Origin: Branchiostoma floridae
Lineage: Eukaryota > Chordata > Leptocardii > Amphioxiformes > Branchiostomatidae
Length of the DNA: 64,000 nucleotides
Assembly (NCBI RefSeq): GCF_000003815.2
Contig: NC_049994.1
Coordinates: forward strand, 11,163,736-11,227,735
Direction: 5' to 3'
The notes below the pieces were generated by a model. The model was not told the DNA's origin and searched no databases. It saw nothing but the letters and a program-made list of their open reading frames with translations. A program made the position numbers and the translations under genes. This document shows positions 54,003 to 64,000 of the stretch, in pieces. How positions within the stretch are numbered: the first letter of the stretch is position 1; each line of letters opens with the position of its first letter.

Positions 54003-54532
54003 CCCATGTGTAGCCAAAGGAATGTAGGTTTTGAACCACTCACACCTGCAGGAAGGACCCCTACTCTTTTGAAATAACACTTATACAGACACACTGCTCC
54101 AGCTTGTCTTAATCATATGCATGACAATCTCCACAGATAATGCAGTTTGTGAATTCATATGCAACGAATATTCCACATGCCATTTTCTATCCATCTTCCT
54201 TACAGACAGTGGTAAAGTAAAATGCATACATGAATCAATTAGTGATCACCACGCCTGAGACTTATTTGATTACCAGCCATGCTAGCTATGGTTGGAATAC
54301 AAAATGCTCCATCAATGACATTTTCCGTACCCTATGGAATGGATGACGGGGGAAAATGGAATTTGTTTCCAACATCCTCCAGTGAAATCTAATAAGAAGA
54401 TCCGGTTAAAGGTTAAAAGTATACTTCATAAGATTACGCCCATTTGGTATTTTTAGCTATAGGCTCCTTGCAGGCTGTGAGATTAAGGAAGCTGTATGTA
54501 TGTCAAGCTTTGATATAGGATACATCTGTTCT

Positions 54533-54648
54533 AGCCTGATTAAATCTTGCTTATAGCAGCCCGCCCAAAATCCGCAGGCCTCCTCTGCGGGGAGGGGCCA
54601 GTTACAGCCCCGGATAGCAGAGTTTGTGTTACACAAACTACATCTGTT
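54533..54648 (+). repeat. Interspersed GC-rich repeat, copy 1
   Basis: GCTTATAGCAGCCCGCCC, CCTCTGCGGGGAGGGGCCAG, TTACAGCCCCGGATAGCAGA and GTTACACAAAC recur in inverted orientation at 62487-62600. It is probably a dispersed element; its class is not identified. Confidence 0.72.
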
Positions 54649-57390
54649 CCAAAGTAATGTTGGTATAGAAGAATATACTATGCAAGTATTAAGTAACTAT
54701 ACAATTTTCTCAATGTTTTTCAATCCTAACACAGCACCACACCTTTAATATTTTCTAATGTGACAAAGTAAAAAACTGCTATGATACATGTGTCTTAATA
54801 GTTTTTAGCAACAATAGCATAAGGGCACAAGACAGATAGCTGAATATATCATCTTGTATCAACTCTCATAATTTCACCAGATACCATAATACATGCATAT
54901 TATAAGAAAAAATACATGATAAAGCATATGGACGTACCATCAATCCTGAGGTTCAGATATTCACTATTTGTGTTATAAGATTATCTTGAGAAGGTCTTTA
55001 AAACACTGGTTTTCAAACTGTGGTGGTATCATGGAACCTAGTTGAATTATGAGAGTTGATATAAATCAAAGAAAGTATAAGAGATTAATTAATTTTTGAC
55101 CGCAGTTACCGGTATGCATGAACAAGTAATGCCAACATCCCCTCCCCACCAAATTAAGAAAACAAAAGGCTTTCCTAACACACGATATTGCACAGCTTGT
55201 CAGAATGGATGGGCTGCCTGTTCACTAACGAATCCAACTCGATCATCATGCCAAATTCACCTGTATTGATCAGAGATCCCTGAAGAGGTTTGAGTGTGTG
55301 TTTTACATATTTCAATCCTTCCATGTGCCTACGCTGTTGCAGATCAATGTCACAAAGCCCAAATCGGTAACGGCAAACAGAATTGCTTTTGCATACAGAT
55401 AAAGGTTAACGCTAGATATGCACCAGAGCCTTCTTGAAATGTTTTGTAAATATTTCATCATCCATATGGCAGTTACCAGATGTAGACTCATATTTGTCAG
55501 TTCGTCTAACTCATCATAGACTGACCATAATTTTGGCTGCCTATGAAAATCATGTCTGCTATTCAATATACCTAGATAAAATGGCAATGTTTTTGACAAT
55601 TTTCATTGTCAATCAAACAAGTATCAAATATTTCATAAACATCTCTATGGTAACTGAGAATAATATCCTTACATTGCTTATTATTAAGAAAGCATTACTA
55701 TAAAAAGGGAAAAAAATGCATAGAACATATAGTGACATAACGTACAAAAATGAACCTATAGTATAATGTAAAATGAAACCATTGTTAACAGGATTGGCTA
55801 ATTGAAGGTTAAAACTTGTGGTAACAGTTAATAATGCACTTTCATCTTCAGAAAGGCATGTCATATGATAGCCTAGTAGTTATGGTAACCTCATCTATTA
55901 TACATGGCAGTCAGAAAGGTTCATTTCAGGGGTCCCAAACGTCAACTCATTTGTTGCCAGGAAAACGTTAGTCTATAATATCATTATGATTTCATAATGT
56001 TATTTCAACATTTCTTGGAAAAAATACAGAAAACATGTAACTAATTAAGTAAGAGTGATATACAGCCTGTGGGAATTTCCAAAGCACACAAAGTCTAATT
56101 TCTGTTGGATTTTCATATTTAGGGATTATAATTTTGTTCTGTAACAAATGATGAACACTATTTTAGACCGTAAAGATATTAAAATTTTCACATACATGTA
56201 ACACATATGATGAATGATAGATTTTTTACTTTTTCATCCATGACTTTGATATGAAATTATCACAACAAACATCACCTTTGCACAGATGTAATATGATACT
56301 CCCACCCCATGGTAAACTCATCAATTATGCAACACCATATTAGGAGATCCTCTTTCAGGTCTAAAGATGAAAATGATCAGATTTGACTGTCTAGACACAA
56401 TCAGATTGAAAGCAAAATGCATTAAGATGAAGAACAATATGACAGTGATAACGAATGGCAGAAAAACAATGTGATCAAGCAAATAAACTTATGAGCTATG
56501 ACCATAAAATTGGATGAAGTGTTGTACATCTTCAAATGGGTTATTGACTGTTGAAATTGCAATTGTTCAACAAATAAATCTCCACAAATGTTGATAAAAT
56601 ACAACCCTGGAGAACATACGTCACTGGAGCTTCTACCTCACGTTGTGTAAAACCTTTCAGTTTCTTGCCATCAAGATTTACATTATTGATATGATTATTC
56701 TTACCAAGTCGTTTGACTCTTAATTATTGCGATTCATCAGTGAACCATTGCTATTCACTAAACTACATTGTATGAAGATGTATGAAAACTTTTAAACAAA
56801 AGCCTGTCATAAAAGAATTGAAATATACAACAAGAAGTATAACGTTGACACTTCTGTAGTTAACATCATGTCATAAAATGGGAAATAATGCCTCATAACA
56901 CTGCTATATCAGAGTCAGAAGGGGAGCGGATGTCAGCCTGCACTGTTAGAAATGAATTTTTCATGACCCCATTACGAAGTTCTTTCTGAACTCATCATGT
57001 GGGTAGGGTTTTTATGGATCTGATCCTGTGGCGTCATGTCTGATTGCATACTGCCTCCTGTACCATTCCACGAATCCTCAGTAAGTAGTAAGTTTTAGGC
57101 TAAGGAAAAAGCTTTTAGGATAGAATCTGTGCTGCGTAATACAGACGTACATAAAACAGGTAGAACAATATGGTAACAGTCACGCAGCTGGACATGAAAA
57201 ACGGCAGTGTTTTTGCCTTTTTGCTCGCTTTGGCCTGTATGTGGCCCTGTATCAAATCATAAATATAGTACTTTATGGGAAGGAATTTCCACTGAGAGTT
57301 GCAATATATTTTTGGCAAACTCTACAGTAACTGGTAACTGAAATATCAATAATCCTACAATTTTCAAATCAAAAACACTTCATTTCTGTT
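54649..57390. other. Non-coding stretch, nothing recognised
   Basis: AT-rich sequence without recognisable exons or repeats. Confidence 0.45.
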
Positions 57391-57430
57391 CACCTCACCT
57401 CACCTGATCTCACCTCACCTCACCTCACCT
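57391..57430. repeat. CACCT microsatellite
   Basis: Seven copies of CACCT with one interruption (GATCT). CACCT is also the core of ZEB-type zinc-finger binding sites, so the tract could bind such factors, but a simple repeat is the safer reading. Confidence 0.9.
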
Positions 57431-58246
57431 GTCAAGACACACACATGTAACTTGACAAAAACTACCAGTACACAGTACATGTTGCTGCACCTGCTTGTGG
57501 AAAATTATCATTATGCCCTACATGAATGAAAGATAGTCCATTGCAAAGTTGAAAAAGCAACAGAATCTGCTTTTAAAAAAAAGACATTATGATAACAATA
57601 TATCATGCATATTACTAGTATGTAAATAAATGTTAGTCAACTTAGTGTTGCAAAATGTATAAAAATAAGTTATGTCGATGAAGGTTAGACATCCAGGTAC
57701 TAAGATACACCAAAAAGCAGTCACTCAAGCAACTGGCCATGGATAAGAATGATTTTGGAAACAGTCATACAGTATGTTTCAAACAACATCTATTGTTTTT
57801 CATTTTGGCATATAGAAATGAGTATTTCCCACCATATCTTTCTCTCTCTCTGCCTCTGGAGCGGAAGTTGGAGGATTTACAGGGAAGGTGTATAAACCAA
57901 CATATAAACTGCATCAGTTATAGTAAATCTTACACACCATATGGCAGGATTGATTTTGCTAACCAAAGATAAGATTGAAAATGCTTATCAATACCCTCCA
58001 GACACCGTGGAATACAATAAAGGTGCGAGATAGCGTCTTAATAAATGTCAGCGTAGGATAGAGCTTCACATGATGCTCAAGTGACTTCCAGTTTCATCAT
58101 GAAAATGAATCGTTACTGCACCATTTGGGTAGAAAGGCTGGCATATAATTCATGACAATACCATCAGCATGGTACACATGCAGCTGTTGCCATATTTATT
58201 AAACAGAATTAAACATCTGAAAGGATTAGCTAGCTTCAGTATACTT

Positions 58247-58430
58247 TAATGGGGGATACGTTTAGTCTTACTAGTATCTTAGATGTGCTTGAAACAATTA
58301 CATGATGGACAAAATGTATACATATTTGAATTGTATTCGAGAAAAAAATGTCTAATGGGAGATACGTTTAGTCTTACTAGTATTTTAGATCTGCTCAAAA
58401 CAATTAACATGATGGACAAAATGTATATTT
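58247..58430. repeat. Tandem duplication, about 106-bp unit
   Basis: TAATGGGGGATACGTTTAG, TCTTACTAGTAT, TTAGAT, ACATGATGGACAAAATGTAT occur twice, at 58247 and 58353. Confidence 0.85.
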
Positions 58431-58639
58431 GGAACTTTTATCTTATTTGTATTCAAGAATAAATGTAACTCTGTTCACATTTTTTTTTACAAAAATTGAT
58501 GCAAAAATGCACTGCTAATATTTGAACCAGACAAGAACGTTATCTCACATATATGAGAATTGATAACGTTCACTCACGTTATCTCACATATGGGAAGTAA
58601 TTTTCTACACCATAAAAGACTGGAAGAAAAATCCCCACC

Positions 58640-58860
58640 TGAGACACAAGAAAATCCCTGAAAGTTGCCTGCTTATCTTGACGACACCCCGAAGCCGCGA
58701 CTGCTGTCAATATCGCAACAACGAGAAAATAACTCAGATGGAGGTGTGCGTATGACATCAGGCAGGTGACATCACCCTTACTTCGACCTCAGCGCCGGGA
58801 AATCCGTACGAACCCCGAGGGAACATGATCTATTTCACCTGTGAATTGCGTCTCAATAAA
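58640..58860 (-). promoter_or_regulatory. GC-rich candidate promoter / 5' exon of the main gene
   Basis: This stretch is clearly richer in GC and CpG than its neighbours. On the minus strand it offers donors GAGGTCGAA/GTAAGGGT (at 58782) and TGTCTCAG/GTGGGG (near 58639), and the word TGATGTCA occurs twice. It is upstream of the first coding exon, where a non-coding first exon is required by the acceptor at 50954. Placement is a guess; there is no TATA box, and a uORF-like ATG is present. Confidence 0.28.
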
Positions 58861-59391
58861 ACATGACCATTTATGGCTTTCTCGGCACAGGTTCAGAGGC
58901 AAGAGGTAGATCCTCTGAACCACCTGCGATCAATGCTGTCTTAACTTCCAGTACAAGGAATCAAATTCAAAAGTTGATATCTTGTATGATTTGCATGAGC
59001 TAGTTCTTAAGGAAATATTATTTGATATAGGTCTGAAGGAGGTTCTAGATGCTTCATCAAAGTGATACTGACATTGTGTTTCTTGTTATCACTTCTTGTA
59101 CTATCATGTCATATATGGGCCGCAAAAATGTTCGATACGGGAGTTCCAGACCGTGTGATAACTTTCTGTATCACACAGGTTCTAAGTTGTATCACACAGG
59201 CTTCCTTCGAATAAATCGAACTATTTCAAACGGGCTGAATACGGCACGGTAGAAAATTCGATTACCAGATTCAGACGTTAGAATTGCTGTTGTTACAATC
59301 TATTGTTGAAGGACGCAATATTTTCGCAACCTCTGGTGCATTTTCCTTCGAAACATGTGTTTTCTCAGGTGAGTATGACATATAAATAAAA

Positions 59392-59508
59392 TACAACACG
59401 GTGTATTTACCCTTTGTCCCAGCTCTCCCGTCGGTTGGATCACCCTCCGGCCTTCGGGCGATTCTTCCCGCGGTCGGGCTCGGGTGATACGGAATACACC
59501 GTGTTGTA
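59392..59508. mobile_element. Foldback MITE, ACACGGTGTATT ends
   Basis: The inverted ends TACAACACGGTGTATT bound a 117-bp GC-rich core with CCCTCCGGCC and CGGTCGGGCTCGGGTGAT. A small non-coding foldback element. Confidence 0.72.
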
Positions 59509-62486
59509 CTCTATATTTCTCATCACTTTCTAATAAAAGGATTTTTGAGATTCCAATTTCACAGCTGAAAACTCTTCAATGTATTACAGATTTTGGAATA
59601 AAGATGACACAATGGTGTGACAAGGGCTCGGTACATTCTCTTTAAGTCCTAATAATGTATAACACTTGAACGACTTCTAGGTCGCAAGTGTCACTGTTTG
59701 AAAATTGGAGGATTGTGTGAAGTCAAAAGAGTCACTATATCCAAAAATTGGAGGAGACTTGAAGGCTCCATCATTTCTGGGTCATGTGAACTTAAATGTG
59801 CAAGTGTACATCATACATGTAGATGATAGGATGATGTCAATCACTCAAAGATGGCAGTTCAAAAGTACTTATGATGAAGACAGTTACTATATAATAACTG
59901 ACATAGAATACTTGAATAATGGATTTGACTTAAGACGAAGATAAATCTACCTGTAATATCATTGCCATTTGCAAAAGGTTTACAATTAAAAATCATAGCA
60001 ATAAAAGAAAGATGTTTGCTTATGTGTCGACCATTAACATTGAAAACATTTACAATTGAATTTGAAGATAAGCTATTCATGAAATATACAAGACTTGAAC
60101 TTCCCCACTTTGCAATCTCCTTTTCGCAACCTTTTGTTACATGAATAATATTTATATCTAAATGTACTTCACATCAACTTTGAAAATCTTCCTGACAAGG
60201 CATCTTATTTCATTTTACATTATATTACCAGGTATGTGCCACAAAAACTTGAAAAACAAGAGTAATATATCAGTTCTGTGCACATATGAGAATGGTTGGT
60301 AACGTCCAATAATTTCCATCCACCAGTCAAGTATGAACCCATTACCGTCTGTGCACTTCAGGGAGTCCCATCAAATTTTGTCTGCATTAGTCCATTATGG
60401 AGGTTTGGAGTTATTGTAATTTCGGGGCCAAGAGAGGTATGTCAGTTTGATATGAACGGCGAATCTAAGGTAGTAGTGTCGATAGCGAACTCAGATCACA
60501 CGGTCTGAGGTTAATCGCATCATGTGACGCATTTCATCATAAAATGCATGGACCATACAGATTACGAGTGAGAGCATGATTCAGTTTTGACAAGTAGTTA
60601 AAAACTGTCCACATTTGGGCCCATGACAGAATGTACAGTGAAACGTACAAAAGATGTAATCATCAACTTCAACTGACCACCTCTACATAATGGACCGCCT
60701 GGCCAATATGACTGCTTTTGGTGGTCCCTTAAGCTTAGAATACTTGTAGTTTACCTAACGACACAAGCATGGAGAGTTCTGTCTATAGCAACCACCTGTC
60801 TACATATAGACAAAGGTATTCATCTGCCCCTTTGAATAACCATCTTGAGTTTTTCTATATGATAACTTCTATCTACACCTAGATACGAGGAGAACCGAGT
60901 ACACCAAAACCCGAATGGTGCTTTCTCATTCCATTATAAACAAGCATTTTTATTTCACGCATGTTTACATGGATGTAAAGCAATGCACTACGTATATACA
61001 TGTAGAACAGCCTGGAATTTGGACCAACATGAAAATTGATTACTCAGCCAAAATAACTGCAGTGGACCATCTGTTACTAAACTCCAACGGACATCTTTGT
61101 TTGGTCCAGAAACATGTACATGAAAATAAATGGAAAGTATCCTTCCATGCATGGTTATTGAATATCAAGGCTTGCCAGCACAACTGCCAAGTCCCAATGT
61201 CTTGATAAATCACATTTCCCTGCAAACATTCGTGTTTTATTCATGACAAGAAGATTGCCACCATATCGTAACTGCTCAATTGATAGATTTGTTTTTCAAA
61301 AGAACAATTGTGCAATGTGACCTTGCATTCATGACACATGAGACATATACATGTACATGTATATCGTTATCCTTTACACACTATTTTTGGAAATTTATTG
61401 CCAACAACTAAGTATAAAGATGTGACAATACCCCACGATAACCATACAATTCATGATGATAGACAGAAATATAATTTATTTTTTAGACTGGTAAGTTTTG
61501 TTATGAGTAAGACATATTTCTGCCTTCTCCCTAGCCACATCTACTGCAAAGAGAAGGGTAGCATATGGCAGACAATAGCTAGCTCCACCGCATCCGCGAC
61601 CTCTGACCCTTGAAGTCTGACATCATCAGACCATGATTCATTGCCGGGGGCTTGGCCTCTGGCTAGGGTGGCAAACATTTGGGATATCTGTTTGCAAAGT
61701 TAGCATCACAAAGGCCTCCTGTGGTGATGTTGTGTTTTTGGAGCTGTATAGAATCACAGCAAAAAAGTCTGTCAAGCAAACAGCGTAATTGATGCTATTC
61801 TGACAAATGTTTTATTCTCAGCTATTCCAAGATTGAAGTGGGCCCATGACATCCTGCATTTTTACAGCATTGACTTCCTTTATATTCACCACATTCTGTT
61901 GATATCATCAAGCATAATATCTAAATACTTGTTCATTGATTTGATGACAGAAATTAGCATAAAATTTATGTTACGCTGTTGCACTTGCAAAGTTTTGAAA
62001 TACGCTTTTCAGCAATTTGTGACGAAAAAGAAGAAATCAAGAATTAAGCCAATGTTAAGACTTGCTGAACCCGATAGGTTTTTCTTATAGCAGATAAGTT
62101 AAGAATATTGACTGTCACAGTTCATGTACCTTTCTGCAATATTGTACAGCATATTATATAATTATAACTTGACTAGTAAGCAAGACACATGTATGTACAT
62201 ACATGTATGATGTGACTTCTGGGTAAGGCTGTCCGGCAGAAAGCTTTAAATGCAAAGAGTTCCTGCTCTTTAGTAGGGCATAGTTAGAGGTCCCTGATTA
62301 TATTCATTACCTGTCTCAATCAGACTCTAATTGTCATTGGGTGGAAGAACAGAATGCATCGTTCGTTAGGCAAAGTCACACATTTCAATCATAATTACTG
62401 CCAGCCCTGATTGATGTGGTATTTAAGTACACGATGAGTGAAATATGCATGAGGCCTAGGGAAAAAATGTTGTGTTTCTTGTTTTC
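59509..62486. other. Non-coding stretch, nothing recognised
   Basis: Several short reading frames on both strands (such as 60915-61205 and 61338-61613) have no recognisable content and no splice support. Confidence 0.45.
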
Positions 62487-62600
62487 CCAGTCTGTGTAAC
62501 ACAGACTCTGCTGTCTGGGGCTGTAGCTGGCCCCACTCTGCGGAGGCCAGCAGATGTTGGGCGGGCTGCTATAAGCCAGATTTAATCAAGCAACTGTTTC
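62487..62600 (-). repeat. Interspersed GC-rich repeat, copy 2
   Basis: Inverted copy of 54533-54648, with CTCTGCTGTCTGGGGCTG, GGGCGGGCTGCTATAAGC and TTTAATCAAGC. Confidence 0.72.
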
Positions 62601-63540
62601 CCTACCTACTCAGGAATAACCTGCCCACTCTAGACTTTTTTGGGGTGGGCAGTGAAGTAACATAGTTTCTGGTTAGACTTTCTATTCAGCTTGCTTCCTA
62701 TTGAAGTAACAAGTGCTTTTAAAAAAAGCTGGCGTTTCGTCTACGTTTAAGAGTGTGAACTGTCTTTTTCTTGAAGTAAAATCTGTTAGAAAAAGTCACT
62801 CAAGGGCTGTTGCGTCTATAAGAAAAATTGTTATTTTGGAAAGGAGTACTGTTTAATAGCTGGTCTTGGCTTACAACTTTATTTTAAATGTACAATAAGT
62901 TCATTATAAAATCTATCAATATACTCAGGTACTTATGTACACTTGAAAAAGCACCATCAGCACTGTGACAAGATTCTATCTAAATTGACTACCAAATGTA
63001 AAACAAATATCCAAACCAATTAACAGCTACCTCATCTCTATTATACTGGTTTCCGCATTTACAACTGTTACATTTCTTCCTTGTTTTCCTGGATAATTTT
63101 GCTAATATTCATGAAAATTTCCATACTTTTGTGTCGAGTGGTGTGACTTTCCACATCCGTGTTGTCTGAAAACTTCTGAATGAAGTCGATACTGAACAAT
63201 GGAGCATTTGCTACTTTAAGAAATGATCGCTGTTTTTGATGGAGTTTCATGCAAACAACATCAAGAGCCTCTGTTTACATCATGAATAGTAGTTTAGTGG
63301 CGAGTGTTTTGCGAGAATCATCTTACCGCGCATAGGAGCCGCTGCACGGTATTTTCCATTACCATGAACAGAAAAATTCGAATGCCGGGTTTGGAATCAT
63401 GAAGTCCTGTTCATAAGACAAAGGCCTTGCATACATGAAATGAATACTAAAATAATAAAAAAAATGATATATAAAAATATAATATCAATAAATAAATAGA
63501 ATATTTATATATTATCTTCAATATTTAAAAAGAAAAAAAT

Positions 63541-63613
63541 TCACTCACGGTTTCGAACCAGGGACTTTCCGATCCAAAGGCGTATGACTTAACCGATTGA
63601 GCTAAGTTGTCAC
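63541..63613 (-). ncRNA. tRNA-like unit 1 (Pol III-type promoter boxes)
   Basis: On the minus strand TTAGCTCAATCGG fits the A box and GGTTCGAAACC the B box, and a T run follows directly. A cloverleaf can be only partly drawn: the T arm pairs, but the D arm and acceptor pair poorly and the anticodon loop lacks the usual T before the anticodon. It is therefore more likely a tRNA-derived element or pseudogene than a working tRNA. Confidence 0.55.
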
Positions 63614-63799
63614 GTGTATTGAAGTCGAGTGTACATTATGCTTTAATCTCACTACATAGTATTATTTATGTCGATTTTCGGTCGCCTTGCATACATGAAA
63701 TGAATACTAAAATTTAAAAAAATTATATATAAAAATATAATATCAATAAATAAATAGAATATTTATATATTATCTTCAATATTTAAAAAGAAAAAAATC

Positions 63800-63871
63800 C
63801 ACTCACGGTTTCGAACCAGGGACTTTCGGATCCAAAGGCGTATGACTTTACCGATTGAGCTAAGTTGTCAC
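63800..63871 (-). ncRNA. tRNA-like unit 2 (Pol III-type promoter boxes)
   Basis: Second copy of the unit at 63541-63613, with the same A and B boxes and trailing T run. It differs at a few sites: GGATCCG replaces GGATCGG in the would-be anticodon loop, and GGTAAAG replaces GGTTAAG in the D loop. Confidence 0.55.
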
Positions 63872-64000
63872 GTGTATTGAAGTCGAGTGTACATTATGCT
63901 TTAATCTCACTACATAGTATTATTTATGTCGATTTTCGGTCGCTTTCTTGATAAAATCATTTTTTTTCTTGTGCAATCTTGTGGAATAGATGTTATATGG

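Larger units (their letters stand above)
63426..63945. repeat. Tandem duplication, 260-bp unit containing a tRNA-like sequence
   Basis: CTTGCATACATGAAATGAAT begins units at 63426 and 63686. Each has an AT-rich half (ATATAAAAATATAATATCAA) and a half with a tRNA-like sequence, then GTCACGTGTATTGAAGTCGA and TCTCACTACATAGTATTATT. The copies are almost identical, so the duplication is recent. Confidence 0.92.

Noticed and set aside
63541-63871. Two functional tRNA genes
   Set aside because: A and B boxes are good, but acceptor and D stems mispair and the anticodon loop is irregular. Annotated as tRNA-like instead.

Overview
The window is eukaryotic, intron-rich and AT-rich, and reads like a cephalochordate (amphioxus, Branchiostoma-type) genome: many small foldback and terminal-inverted-repeat elements, minisatellites and tRNA-derived repeats lie in the introns of one large gene. 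The species is inferred from style, not from a diagnostic gene. A 100-base run of N at 33882-33981 is an assembly gap.

One protein-coding gene can be supported. It is on the minus strand. Its first coding exon is at 50774-50924 and it runs leftward to about 718 without reaching its 3' end, which lies outside the window. I could chain ten exons with compatible splice sites and reading frame: 50774-50924, 25996-26103, 19884-25532, 18234-18377, 16251-17189, 15915-15971, 14319-15293, 13320-13579, 12280-12318 and 7025-7157. Together they total 8,455 coding bases, or 2,818 codons plus one base. A further exon at 718-894 is either an internal exon or the first exon of a short isoform. Candidate microexons lie at 15462-15473, 7991-8011 and 7707-7727, and a weak cassette exon at 13962-14006.

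The product is an acidic, low-complexity, probably disordered protein. It is dominated by a 5.65-kb exon carrying 12-residue repeats with KTPSEP-type and ETVAKDEAK-type units, and it ends in a basic, proline-rich stretch. That layout, together with the exon-phase order (phase-1 first exon, a run of symmetric phase 1-1 exons including one giant exon, one 1-to-0 exon, a 0-0 exon, then a basic Pro-rich 0-to-1 exon), matches the MAP2/MAP4/tau microtubule-associated protein genes. The diagnostic microtubule-binding repeats would be to the left of base 1, so the family call is an inference. A reticulon or neurofilament-H-like protein is the main alternative.

Region by region: 1-7 kb holds the proline-rich 3' side of the gene, a 1.1-kb TA-flanked DNA element and two related foldback elements. 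7-19 kb holds the middle exons with small introns and local duplications. 19.9-25.5 kb is the giant exon. 26-50.7 kb is intron 1, with nested inverted-repeat elements (27.5-31.5 kb), a large inverted repeat around the gap (32.9-35.1 kb), and two minisatellite arrays (41.9-42.9 and 44.0-45.7 kb) around a frameshifted coding-like stretch. 50.8-64 kb is the gene's 5' side: a short 5'UTR segment, then non-coding sequence with SINE copies, hairpin elements and a tandem pair of tRNA-like units. No bacterial-type operons, CRISPR arrays or rRNA were seen.
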